From: Clostridiaceae bacterium Marseille-Q3526
GTDB taxonomy: Bacteria > Bacillota > Clostridia > Lachnospirales > Lachnospiraceae
Reading direction: 5' to 3'
NCBI GenBank assembly: GCA_018223375.1
Contig: JAGTTS010000008.1
Span: 1-64,000 of the forward strand
Length of the DNA stretch: 64,000 bases
Below are positions 1 to 7,393 of the stretch, one piece after another. The translations under genes and the position numbers were made by a program. The first letter of the stretch is position 1. Every line of letters begins with the position of its first letter. The notes under the pieces were generated by a model. That model saw only the letters and a program-made list of their open reading frames with translations, did not search any database and was not told where the DNA came from.

Positions 1-47
1 AGTTTTACTGCCTGTACTTTGTATTCCTGGTCATATTTACGTGCCAC
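1..47 (-). CDS. Transposase OrfA-like protein, first codons only
   Basis: On the minus strand a GTG at 47-45 follows a GGAGG at 60-56 with 8 bases between, and opens the frame V-A-R-K-Y-D-Q-E-Y-K-V-Q-A-V-K-L. This resembles the start of the helix-turn-helix OrfA protein of IS3-type elements, which binds transposon ends. Only 15 full codons lie in the window, so the family call rests on a short match plus a good ribosome binding site. Its place at the edge of a decayed accessory island fits a mobile element. Confidence 0.45.
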   Translation of the reverse strand, partial: MARKYDQEYKVQAVK

Positions 48-174
48 TTTGAATACCTCCTTGTTCTCTTGATTTTATTATGAAATCCTTGAGAACAAGC
101 TGTCAACTTTTTTTATACCACATCACTAACCGTGTGATTAATGCAACAAAATAAGTGTTATACAGATGTGATAG

Positions 175-206
175 CCCTTCTCCTTTATGGAGAGGGGGTG
201 TTTTTT
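175..206 (+). terminator. Intrinsic terminator-like hairpin
   Basis: CCCTTCTCC (175-183) pairs with GGAGAGGGG (189-197), including one G-U, around a 5-base loop. Two bases later comes a run of six T (201-206). No complete plus-strand gene is visible before it, so it may be left over from a deleted gene. Confidence 0.6.
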
Positions 207-406
207 AGAACCTGTGAAACTTTGGAGATGTTAACAAAATAAAGGAAAAGTATCTTTTATGAAGATAGTGTCGATAATTGGACTTGTCGTACTTGCATGA
301 ACAGCTATCTGACGAGAAAATCATCGAGACGATAGTTGAGATGGTATACTTATAACGATAGATTTGTGACTGGAAAAGTGATCGCATGAAAAATGTGGGG
401 TAAGCT
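207..406. other. Non-coding or decayed stretch before fic
   Basis: I see no gene that can be supported here. A short open stretch at 278-355 reads like a protein tail (L-H-E-Q-L-S-D-E-K-I-I-E-T) but has no ribosome binding site and no recognisable family, so it is probably a gene remnant. AT-rich sequence at 340-370 may hold the fic promoter, but no convincing -35/-10 pair was found. Confidence 0.4.
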
Positions 407-1024
407 ATGCTTGAAAATAAATTGGGTATTACAGATTCTACAGAATTAGCAAGGGCAGAAGAAAAAATCAGTAAGCAAAAAGCCGTTGAAATGTTTGAAA
501 ACGGCTTTTTTGAGACGTTAGAACCGGGGACTTATAAAAGTCTTGCGATGATTCATCAATATCTTTTTGATGAGATTTATGATTTTGCCGGTAAATTACG
601 AAAGGTCAATATTTCAAAAGGAAATTTTCGATTTGCTCCGCTGATGTATTTGGAAGCAGCGTTACAGAGCATAGACAAAATGCCACAGTCAACTTTTGAT
701 GAAATTGTCGAAAAATATGTTGAAATGAACGTGGCTCATCCATTCCGAGAGGGGAATGGGAGAAGCACGAGAATATGGCTTGATCTGATGTTGAAAAAAG
801 AAATCGGCTGTGTGGTTGACTGGAGCAAGGTGGATAAAGAGGATTATCTGCTTGCAATGGAGCGAAGTCCAATCAAAGATATCGAAATAAAGTTTCTTCT
901 GAAAAATGCCCTTACAGATAATGTAAATGATCGAGAAATTTATATGAAGGGCATCGATCACAGTTATTACTATGAAGGCTATTATGCGTTTAAGATGGAA
1001 GATTTGACGGGCACAAAGGAGTGA
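407..1024 (+). CDS. Fic family protein (AMP-transferase fold)
   Basis: Fic proteins move AMP or another nucleotide part onto a target protein hydroxyl. The 205-residue protein has the complete core motif H-P-F-R-E-G-N-G-R-S-T-R at about residues 111-122: catalytic His, the acidic/Gly-Asn-Gly anion loop and both arginines. The flap sequence K-G-N-F-R-F-A-P lies upstream at about residues 70-77. ATG at 407 follows a weak GGGGT. No (S/T)xxxE(G/N) inhibitory helix is obvious at either end and no antitoxin gene is seen upstream, so self-control is unclear. It resembles the Fic proteins common in gut Lachnospiraceae. It is the only intact gene at the front of this island; a second, broken fic gene follows. 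Target unknown. Confidence 0.9.
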   Translation: MLENKLGITDSTELARAEEKISKQKAVEMFENGFFETLEPGTYKSLAMIHQYLFDEIYDFAGKLRKVNISKGNFRFAPLMYLEAALQSIDKMPQSTFDEIVEKYVEMNVAHPFREGNGRSTRIWLDLMLKKEIGCVVDWSKVDKEDYLLAMERSPIKDIEIKFLLKNALTDNVNDREIYMKGIDHSYYYEGYYAFKMEDLTGTKE

Positions 1025-1053
1025 TTTAGCATTAGAAAATCGGAGGAATACGG

Positions 1054-2190
1054 ATGCAGTATCTTTCAGCTGCCAAAATAACAGAGAAATGGAATATATC
1101 GGAACGCAGTGTGCGAAATTACTGTGCTCATAATCGTGTAGAAGGAGCGTTCTAATAAGAAGAGAGAAAAACAGAGGACCTTACTGGATATTCTGCAGGA
1201 GGAAAGAAAATCAGCTTATTTTGGTGGTATTTATCACAAAACTCAGATTGAGCTGACTTATCATTCTAATCGAATGGACGGTAGCCGTTTGACCCACGAT
1301 CAGGCCAGATATATCTTTGAAACCAATACCATCGGTGTAGAAAAAGAAGCGCTGAATGTGGATGATGTGATTGAAACGGCAAATCATTTCCGCTGTATTG
1401 ATAGGATGATTGACCATGCAAAGGCAGCGCTGACGGAGAAATTGATTAAAGAGCTCCATTTAATACTGAAAATGGAATCAGCGATTCCAGAAAAGATTGG
1501 TTTGCGGCTGGCGATTATAAAAAGATGCCGAATGAAGTCAGCGGTATGGAGACTGCACTTCCGGAAGAAGTTGCCGATAAGATGAAAGCTCTGCTGACAG
1601 AGTATAACAGAAAAGAAGAAAAGACTTTTGAGGATATTTTGGATTTTCATGTGAAGTTTGAACGTATTCACCCATTCTGTGAGGGCAACACTAGAGCTGC
1701 GGCAGTTTTTATGATTAAATACATGAAAACATTCGGATTCAAGGTAAATAATGATGCCTTTGAAAAGAATTCTTGGTATTTCCGCAACGCATTGGTAAGA
1801 GCAAATTATAATGATTTGCAGAACGGTATTCATGCTACTACAAAATTCCTGGAAATGTTCTTCAGTAATTTGATTTTGGGAACGGAATACGAGCTGAAAA
1901 ACAGATATATGCACGTGTATTATGCGGATGATCATTCACAAAGTGTCAATCCTAAATTTCCAAAGGCTCAATTTGACACTTTGGAATGCACTTTAGAGGA
2001 ACTGGCGGTTTTGGAGATGATTTACAAGAACCCGTCAATTAAGCAAAAAGAGCTTGTGACCGAGACAGGAAAATCTCTCAGCACCATAAAGCGAATTATG
2101 GAGTTTTTGCAGAAAAAGGAATATATACGCAGAGTTGACGGAAAAAGATATGGAAAGTGGGAAGTATTGGTAAATCAAGAGAAAAAGTAA
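1054..2190 (+). pseudogene. Broken, chimeric HTH-Fic gene
   Basis: A good GGAGG (1043-1047) precedes ATG 1054 and a helix-turn-helix start (M-Q-Y-L-S-A-A-K-I-T-E-K-W-N-I-S), which stops at about 1156 in frame 1. From about 1172 frame 2 continues with the Fic N-part (T-L-L-D-I-L-Q-E-E-R, then I-F-E-T-N-T-I-G-V). At about 1471 one A is missing from an A-run, and the frame returns to frame 1 (K-K-M-P-N-E-V-S-G-M-E). At the core the sequence reads R-I-H-P-F-C-E-G-N-T-R-A-A-A-V-F and continues as another Fic subfamily (N-A-L-V-R-A-N-Y-N), with a winged-helix-like tail (about 1990-2180). It therefore looks like two fic genes joined at the catalytic motif, then broken. The second motif Arg is absent. 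It could be partly expressed from ATG 1525, but that would lack the N-terminal half. Confidence 0.75.
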
Positions 2191-2240
2191 AAGTGAGGAA
2201 TAAAGACGACTGAAAAGAATAATGCCGATATTGGCTTGAT

Positions 2241-2651
2241 TTGAAACAAAGTATTAAAAGCGAAGGCATTATCAATCTGTTTTCTGATATTAAGGAGGAA
2301 TTTTCGCTGTTTGATCCGAAGTTCCTTGAAGAAGTAAGCAAGATGAAAAAAAATCTGGCGATTGAACGGTTGAGAAAGCTAATTGCGGAGCAGGTGCCGA
2401 TATATAGAAGGACCAATGTTGTAAAATCTGAAAAGTTCAGCGAGATTATGCAGAAAGCTGTAAATGCGTATCTTAATGGTATGCTTACCAACGAAGAAGT
2501 AATTGAGGAAATGTTAAATCTTGCAAAGCAGTTAGCAGAGGCTCATAAAGAGGGAGAGCAGTTAGGTCTGACAGAAGATGAACTGGCATTCTATGATGCT
2601 CTTACCAAGCCGCAGGCAATTAGGGACTTCTATAAAAATGGAAAGACATGA
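2241..2651 (+). pseudogene. hsdR: C-terminal remnant of type I restriction subunit HsdR
   Basis: The 136 codons (TTG 2241, no clear ribosome binding site) match the C-terminal helical region of HsdR, the motor/nuclease subunit of type I restriction enzymes: S-L-F-D-P-K-F-L-E-E-V, V-K-S-E-K-F-S-E-I-M-Q, N-G-M-L-T-N-E-E-V-I-E-E and F-Y-D-A-L-T-K-P-Q-A-I. The helicase and PD-(D/E)XK domains, and the hsdM and hsdS genes, are missing. The true C-terminus is also cut short just after Q-A-I-R-D-F-Y. It is a leftover from a deletion, not a working enzyme. Family match is from memory of HsdR sequences. Confidence 0.8.
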
Positions 2652-2697
2652 TTCTGGAATAACGATAAAAGACTTGATTTATTAGGGGGAATGGTTT

Positions 2698-2937
2698 ATG
2701 GCATTGCATGAAAATATTAAAAATTCCAGAGAACTTGAATTTGCTGTATTTTGTATTGAAAATATAGCTGCAAGGCTGGGGGTGAATGCAGAGCGGGTTT
2801 ATGAGGCATTTACAGAAAAAAGCGATATATTAAATGGCTACATTGTACCGGAATATGAAATACTTCATACGCAGAGCAAGGAGTATATTGTAGAGGATCT
2901 TCTTGACGTGATGAAAGAAAGAGGGGTGGAGGTATGA
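2698..2937 (+). CDS. DUF3791 domain protein
   Basis: This 79-residue protein matches the small DUF3791 family: E-F-A-V-F-C-I-E-N-I-A near the N-terminus, then a helix-rich body ending in V-E-D-L-L-D-V-M. A strong AGGGGGA (2682-2688) precedes ATG 2698. Its stop overlaps the start of the DUF3990 gene (ATGA at 2934-2937), so the two are coupled. DUF3791 and DUF3990 genes sit together repeatedly in gut clostridia, which suggests a two-part system, perhaps toxin-antitoxin. The function of DUF3791 is not known to me. Confidence 0.8.
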   Translation: MALHENIKNSRELEFAVFCIENIAARLGVNAERVYEAFTEKSDILNGYIVPEYEILHTQSKEYIVEDLLDVMKERGVEV

Positions 2938-3225
2938 TACTCTATCATGGTTCTTATCTGGAAATTGCAGAGCCGGACTTGGTACATTCCCGCCTTAATG
3001 TGGACTTCGGGCGTGGCTTCTATGTGACACCGTTGTATGAGCAGGCGGAGAAGTGGTGTGGCAAATGATAAGGTATTCAATACGGTGGAACTCTTTTTTG
3101 AGAGATTGATTGACAAGGGAGAGGCAATCAGTCGTCTGCGTTATGAAAAACCGAACCTGCAGATATGTTTTCGTACAGAGAAAGCGTTGGGACTTCTGCA
3201 TTTTGAAGGGAGTGAACTGGTATGA
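2934..3225 (+). pseudogene. DUF3990 gene with internal deletion
   Basis: The start (M-I-L-Y-H-G-S-Y-L-E-I-A-E-P-D) and F-G-R-G-F-Y-V-T-P-L-Y-E-Q-A-E-K-W-C-G match the N-part of DUF3990, a family I recall as related to ADP-ribosyltransferases. The frame stops at 3066-3068. One frame over, G-V-A-N-D-K-V-F-N-T-V-E-L-F-F continues as the C-part and ends at 3225, in L-R-Y-E-K-P-N-L-Q-I-C-F. About 60 central codons normally lie between these two parts. Both joined edges would spell tggtgtggcaaa, so the loss looks like a deletion between short repeats. The product cannot be a normal DUF3990 protein. Confidence 0.75.
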
Positions 3226-3434
3226 ATGCAAACCCGATTTTACTTCAAAAGAAATATAGTCGTGTGATTGAGTGCTTTGCAAGAGAGCAGGGGATTTCGC
3301 TGGATGCGGCATTGGACTTTTTCTACCATTCACAGGTTTATCAGCTGATCCGGGATGGTATTTCTGATATGCACTGTATGAGCGACGCATACCTGGCAGA
3401 GGAACTGGAACAGGAATATCAGGGGAAAGACTAA
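3222..3434 (+). CDS. DUF3791 domain protein, second copy
   Basis: This 70-residue protein carries the other typical DUF3791 pattern: L-L-Q-K-K-Y-S-R-V-I-E, G-I-S-L-D-A-A-L-D-F-F-Y, and S-D-M-H-C-M-S-D-A-Y-L-A-E-E-L. ATG 3222 overlaps the end of the DUF3990 remnant (ATGA), so it was the last gene of a DUF3791-DUF3990-DUF3791 unit. It remains intact although its middle partner is broken. If the unit is a toxin-antitoxin pair, the DUF3791 proteins would be the likelier neutralising part; this is inference from gene order only. Confidence 0.75.
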   Translation: MNANPILLQKKYSRVIECFAREQGISLDAALDFFYHSQVYQLIRDGISDMHCMSDAYLAEELEQEYQGKD

Positions 3435-3448
3435 GGAGGTAAAATTGT

Positions 3449-3922
3449 ATGATTAAAATCCTTTTCATCTGCCTGGGCAACATCTGCCGTTCTCCCATGG
3501 CAGAGTTTGTCCTGAAGGACATGGCAGCCAGACGTGGTCTGGCCTCAAAGTTTTATATTGCCTCCGCTGCCACCAGCGCGGAGGAGCTTGGAAATCCCGT
3601 TCACCGGGGAACCAGGGAGAAGCTTAGAGCCTGCGGCATCTCCACAGCCGGGAAATATGCGGTTCAGATGAAGCGGCAGGACTATGAGGACTACGATTAC
3701 CTTCTGGGAATGGAGGAGCGGAATCTTTCCAATATGCGCCGGATTGCCGGAGGCGATCCGGATGGGAAAATGTATCGGCTGCTCGATTTTTCACCAAATC
3801 CCAGAGATATCGCAGATCCCTGGTATACAGGCAATTTTGACCTGACCTATGACGACATTGTGGAGGGCTGCGAGGCGTTTCTGGAATTTCTCGCAAAGGA
3901 GCATCCTGAAACTTTCCGGTAA
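3449..3922 (+). CDS. Low-molecular-weight protein-tyrosine phosphatase
   Basis: This cytoplasmic phosphatase removes phosphate from tyrosine (or arginine) residues. The active-site loop C-L-G-N-I-C-R-S at residues 8-15 is the CX5R(S/T) signature, and the general-acid Asp lies in A-D-P-W-Y-T-G-N-F at about residue 123. Length (157 residues) is normal for the family. A strong AAGGAGG (3434-3440) precedes ATG 3449. It begins 15 bases after the DUF3791 gene, but its family is housekeeping in clostridia and it marks the end of the decayed island. A converging terminator lies behind it. Confidence 0.95.
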   Translation: MIKILFICLGNICRSPMAEFVLKDMAARRGLASKFYIASAATSAEELGNPVHRGTREKLRACGISTAGKYAVQMKRQDYEDYDYLLGMEERNLSNMRRIAGGDPDGKMYRLLDFSPNPRDIADPWYTGNFDLTYDDIVEGCEAFLEFLAKEHPETFR

Positions 3923-3950
3923 ATATCGTATTAATATTTTTTAGAATCAA

Positions 3951-4002
3951 AAATGCGCCTTAGCCGTCCCGTCGGTTCAGACAGCTGAGGCGCGTTTTCT
4001 GC
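3951..4002. terminator. Bidirectional terminator between phosphatase and antiporter genes
   Basis: ATGCGCCTTAGC and GCTGAGGCGCG form a long stem, with A-rich sequence on the left and TTTT on the right, so the hairpin can stop transcription from both sides. The minus-strand antiporter gene ends inside it, with its stop codon at 3977-3979. Confidence 0.7.
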
Positions 4003-5296
4003 TTTTTTCTGCCCATTCCTTTACGCATCGGTACAGGGGCAGCAGGTAGAGATAGAAGGCGAAGAAAAAGCTTGCAGTCCCGGCTCCGATGGCGGCCAGG
4101 GGAACGGAACCTGCGATGGACCATGGAATCAGGGCCGCCAGAAGGATGACGGAATCTTCCAGATCCAGGGCCAGGTCCTCCGGCTTCTCATATTCGCCCT
4201 TGCACAGCTCGCAGGTCAGCATGGAGGCCAGCGTCTGGTTGCAGCTGAACATGGAGGTGACGATACTGGCCGTGCAGACGGCCGGGAAACGCCCCAGCTT
4301 TCCGGACAGACGGCGGATGAGACTCTGAATGTTGGTTAAAAGTCCTGTTTCATCCAGAAGTCCCAGATAGGAAGAGGAAATCATTACAATTAAACTGACC
4401 TCGACCATGGAAAGAAAGCCGCCTCCGGAAATCAGAGGAATCAGTTCACTGTCTCCTTCCGGGTGAAAGCCCAGCATCATGGCGGAGAGAACGGCGGACG
4501 GCGCCATCTGCTGAACGAAGACGCACAGCAGGAAGCTGAGTCCTGCGCTCAAGGCCATCACCGCTTTTACATCCCATTTCATCATGCAGAAAATGAGAAT
4601 GACAGCCGCGGGAACAGAGGTATACCATGGCAGGGCAAACAGCCTGGGAAATTCTTCCATCAGGGATTCTGTTCCAGAAGCGCTTCCGCCGCTTTTTCCA
4701 AGGACCAGATACAGAAGGCAGGTCAGGACAAAGGGCAGGAGACAGGAACGAAACATCCGCTTAATATTGTCATAGAGCTTCGTCTCTGTCAGAGAGGCCA
4801 CCAGGCTGGCGCTGGAGGACATGGGCGAACAGCGGTCCCCGAAGAAGATGCCGGAGAGAACGGCTCCTCCTGTCAGGGTGGGGGAAATACCGTTTAACCT
4901 GGCTAAAATCATACAGATCACGCCCACTGTGCTGGCCGTTCCGAAGGAGGTTCCCATCAGGAAGGAAACCAGGCAGCACAGCAGAAACACGGATATCACG
5001 AAAAAGGAAGGATTCATAATTTTCATGCCGTAGTAAACAATAAAAGGGATGGTTCCGCAGGCTCTCCACAGGGCGGTGAGAAAGCCGATAAGGGCGAAAA
5101 TAATCAGAATATTTCCAGATTTTTTTATGCCGATGCAGAGCAGCCGGACAATGTCCCTGACGTTTATTTTCTGGTACAGGGCGTATCCGGTAAATAGAAG
5201 AAGTCCCCCTAAGAGGGCATAGACCAGTGAGAATCCAGCAGCCAGACACAGAATGAGGCAGCCGAGAAAGCCGGCCAGCACAAGCGTTTCTATCAT
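3977..5296 (-). CDS. NhaC-family Na+/H+ antiporter
   Basis: A membrane transporter of about 439 residues with roughly eleven hydrophobic segments. It shows NhaC-family features: the central M-G-T-S-F-G-T-A-S-T-V-G-V helix, G-I-F-F-G-D-R-C-S-P-M-S-S-S-A and, near the C-terminus, S-C-N-Q-T-L-A-S-M-L-T. NhaC proteins exchange sodium for protons (some swap malate and lactate), which helps pH and salt balance. The frame is open 21 codons further upstream, but ATG 5296 is preferred because AGGGAGA lies 8 bases before it. The gene stands alone and faces dinB. Substrate not settled by sequence. Confidence 0.85.
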   Translation of the reverse strand: MIETLVLAGFLGCLILCLAAGFSLVYALLGGLLLFTGYALYQKINVRDIVRLLCIGIKKSGNILIIFALIGFLTALWRACGTIPFIVYYGMKIMNPSFFVISVFLLCCLVSFLMGTSFGTASTVGVICMILARLNGISPTLTGGAVLSGIFFGDRCSPMSSSASLVASLTETKLYDNIKRMFRSCLLPFVLTCLLYLVLGKSGGSASGTESLMEEFPRLFALPWYTSVPAAVILIFCMMKWDVKAVMALSAGLSFLLCVFVQQMAPSAVLSAMMLGFHPEGDSELIPLISGGGFLSMVEVSLIVMISSSYLGLLDETGLLTNIQSLIRRLSGKLGRFPAVCTASIVTSMFSCNQTLASMLTCELCKGEYEKPEDLALDLEDSVILLAALIPWSIAGSVPLAAIGAGTASFFFAFYLYLLPLYRCVKEWAEKSRKRASAV

Positions 5297-5566
5297 AATA
5301 TAATCTCCCTTAATTATAATTTTTTTGAAACGTTCATTTCCCCGGATTTGGGGAACCATTTAAGTATAATACAAAGGAATTTCAGGCGCAAGCAGAACGT
5401 TAAAAACTGCAGTTTTTCCCTGTTTGTAATCATGTAAGAAAAGATTTTGTATGCATGTGTCTGCCATAGGCGTCAGGAAAGATTAAGAAAAAGATCTGCT
5501 ATTTTCCATTCAAAGAATGGTACAATAGAGTATAGCTGAATTTCAGCTGGATGCGAGGTGATACGT

Positions 5567-6850
5567 TTGAAGACAGCGGATGAAACGGCGGCTCCTGTGG
5601 TGTTTCATGTGGATGTAAACAGCGCGTTTTTATCCTGGGAGGCGGTGTACCGTATCCGGGAGCTGGGGGCGAAGAAGGATCTGCGGGACGGGCTGTGCGC
5701 CGTAGGAGGAGACCGCCAGGCCAGGCGGGGTATTATTCTGGCCAAGTCCCAGTCTGCGAAGGGATATGGAGTCCGCACAGGAGAGTCTATTCTGGAGGCA
5801 AAGAGAAAGTGTCCGGATCTTAAGCTGGTTCCGGCCAATTACCACCTGTACAGGCAGTCCTCAGAGGCCTTTATAAAGATTTTGAAGGAATATTCGCCGG
5901 AGGTGGAGCAGTACAGTATTGACGAGGCCTTTATGAACATGACCGGCATGGAAAAGCTGTTCGGTCCGCCAAGGGAGGCGGCGGAGAGAATCCGGGAGCG
6001 GATTTTCCGGGAACTGGGTTTTACGGTCAATATCGGCATTTCCACCAATAAGCTGCTGGCGAAGATGGCGTCGGATTTTAAGAAGCCGAATCTGGTTCAC
6101 ACTCTGTTTCCGGAGGAGATTCCGGAGAAAATGTGGCCGCTTCCGGTGCGGGAGCTGTTTTTTGTAGGAAGATCCACAGAGGCCAGCCTGAAGCGTCTGG
6201 GAATCCGCACCATTGGAGACCTGGCGAAGACGGATCCGGAGCTTCTCAAATATCATTTGAAGAAGCACGGGGAGGTGATCTGGAATTTCGCCAACGGCAG
6301 GGACGCCGGAGTGATTGAGACGGAGGAGACGGAGAATAAAAATTATGGAAACAGCACCACGATTCCCTTTGACGTGACGGACGAGGGGACAGCCAGGATT
6401 GTGCTGCTTTCCCTGGCGGAGACGGTGGGACGGCGGCTTCGGGCCGGCCATGTGAAGGCGGAGGGGATTTCTGTGACGATTAAGAACACAGATCTGCATT
6501 CTGTCTCCCACCAGGCGGTGTTCGAGACGCCTACGAATATTACGGAGGAGGTTTACAGGGCCGCCTGCCGCCTGTTTGAGGAGCTGTGGGACGGATCCGC
6601 CATCCGCCTGCTGGGCATTTCCACCAGCCGGATCAAGGAGGAGGGCTGCGCCCGCCAGATGAATATTTTCGAGGGAGAAAAGTATGAGAAACTGGAGCGG
6701 CTGGATCACGCGGTGGATGAAATCCGGTCAAAATTTGGAAGCGGAGCCGTGATGCGGGCTTCTTTCCTGGAACAGCCGGTGGCCCATATGGCTGGCAGGG
6801 AAGTCCGGGCGGAGAAGAAGCTGGACTATAAGGATATTGAAATTGAGTAA
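5567..6850 (+). CDS. dinB: DNA polymerase IV (Y-family translesion polymerase)
   Basis: This error-prone polymerase copies past damaged bases. It has the metal-binding F-H-V-D-V-N-S-A-F near residue 15, Y-S-I-D-E-A-F (S-I-D-E catalytic pair) near residue 122, the helix-hairpin-helix I-R-T-I-G-D-L-A-K-T, and the little-finger domain ending near R-L-L-G-I. About 427 residues, the normal size. TTG 5567 is chosen because GAGGTG at 5555-5560 sits 6 bases before it; the GTG at 5558 is inside that site. A TACAAT at 5521-5526 may be the -10. No clear LexA box was found. Two small conserved genes follow closely. Confidence 0.95.
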   Translation: MKTADETAAPVVFHVDVNSAFLSWEAVYRIRELGAKKDLRDGLCAVGGDRQARRGIILAKSQSAKGYGVRTGESILEAKRKCPDLKLVPANYHLYRQSSEAFIKILKEYSPEVEQYSIDEAFMNMTGMEKLFGPPREAAERIRERIFRELGFTVNIGISTNKLLAKMASDFKKPNLVHTLFPEEIPEKMWPLPVRELFFVGRSTEASLKRLGIRTIGDLAKTDPELLKYHLKKHGEVIWNFANGRDAGVIETEETENKNYGNSTTIPFDVTDEGTARIVLLSLAETVGRRLRAGHVKAEGISVTIKNTDLHSVSHQAVFETPTNITEEVYRAACRLFEELWDGSAIRLLGISTSRIKEEGCARQMNIFEGEKYEKLERLDHAVDEIRSKFGSGAVMRASFLEQPVAHMAGREVRAEKKLDYKDIEIE

Positions 6851-6877
6851 AATCAGGAGCAGGACAGGGACAAGAGG

Positions 6878-7120
6878 ATGAAGAGAGAGATTGTATTTAA
6901 AATGGAGCGCCCCGGCCTGGTGGAGGAAGGCCAGGTAGTGGAGGTCAGCGAGTCAGTGACGCCGTTTAACGTCAACTATATGATAGAGCCGGCGGTGGCC
7001 ATGTCTGGGCTGTTCCAGCTGAACAACCGTCTGAAGGCAGACCATGGAACGGTAAAGAAAATCGAGGAGAATGCCAGAGGCTACTATGTAACCGTGGAGT
7101 TTGAAGAGGAGGAATCATGA
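6878..7120 (+). CDS. Conserved small protein of unknown function
   Basis: An 80-residue acidic protein (M-K-R-E-I-V-F-K-M-E-R-P-G-L-V) that I cannot place in a named family. It has no membrane segment or cysteine motif and ends in a glutamate cluster. It begins 27 bases after dinB and its stop overlaps the start of the DUF4250 gene (ATGA), so the three form one transcription unit. AGAGG lies 7 bases before the ATG. The tight coupling supports a real gene. Confidence 0.65.
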   Translation: MKREIVFKMERPGLVEEGQVVEVSESVTPFNVNYMIEPAVAMSGLFQLNNRLKADHGTVKKIEENARGYYVTVEFEEEES

Positions 7121-7299
7121 TGCAGAAGATACCCAAGGATCCGATTATGTGCTTAAGCTTTGTCAATACGCAGCTGCGGGACGCCTATAACAGTTTAGAG
7201 GAGCTGTGCCGCGCCTTTGATGTAAAGAAAGAGGAGCTGGAAGAGAGATTAGCCGCCGTTGGATATGTATATCAGCCGGAGTTAAATCAGTTCCGGTAG
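7117..7299 (+). CDS. DUF4250 domain protein
   Basis: This 60-residue protein matches DUF4250: I-P-K-D-P-I-M-C-L-S-F-V-N-T-Q-L-R-D, followed by a helical stretch and the ending P-E-L-N-Q-F. The family is found widely in clostridia and has no known role. ATG 7117 overlaps the previous stop; ATG 7120 is an equally good start. GAGGAGGAA (7107-7115) would serve as ribosome binding site. Translational coupling to the gene before it suggests linked expression. Confidence 0.85.
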   Translation: MMQKIPKDPIMCLSFVNTQLRDAYNSLEELCRAFDVKKEELEERLAAVGYVYQPELNQFR

Positions 7300-7393
7300 A
7301 GCGGCGCTTTCCGGCAGATATGCCTCTTTCTGCGGACAGATGAAGAGGAAAGCCAGGGGAGGGATCATTTCTTGAGAGAAAGGGGGAGGAGCG

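Noticed and set aside
205..387. 60-codon minus-strand frame
   Set aside because: AT-rich, low-complexity, without a start site; overlaps a terminator-like hairpin.
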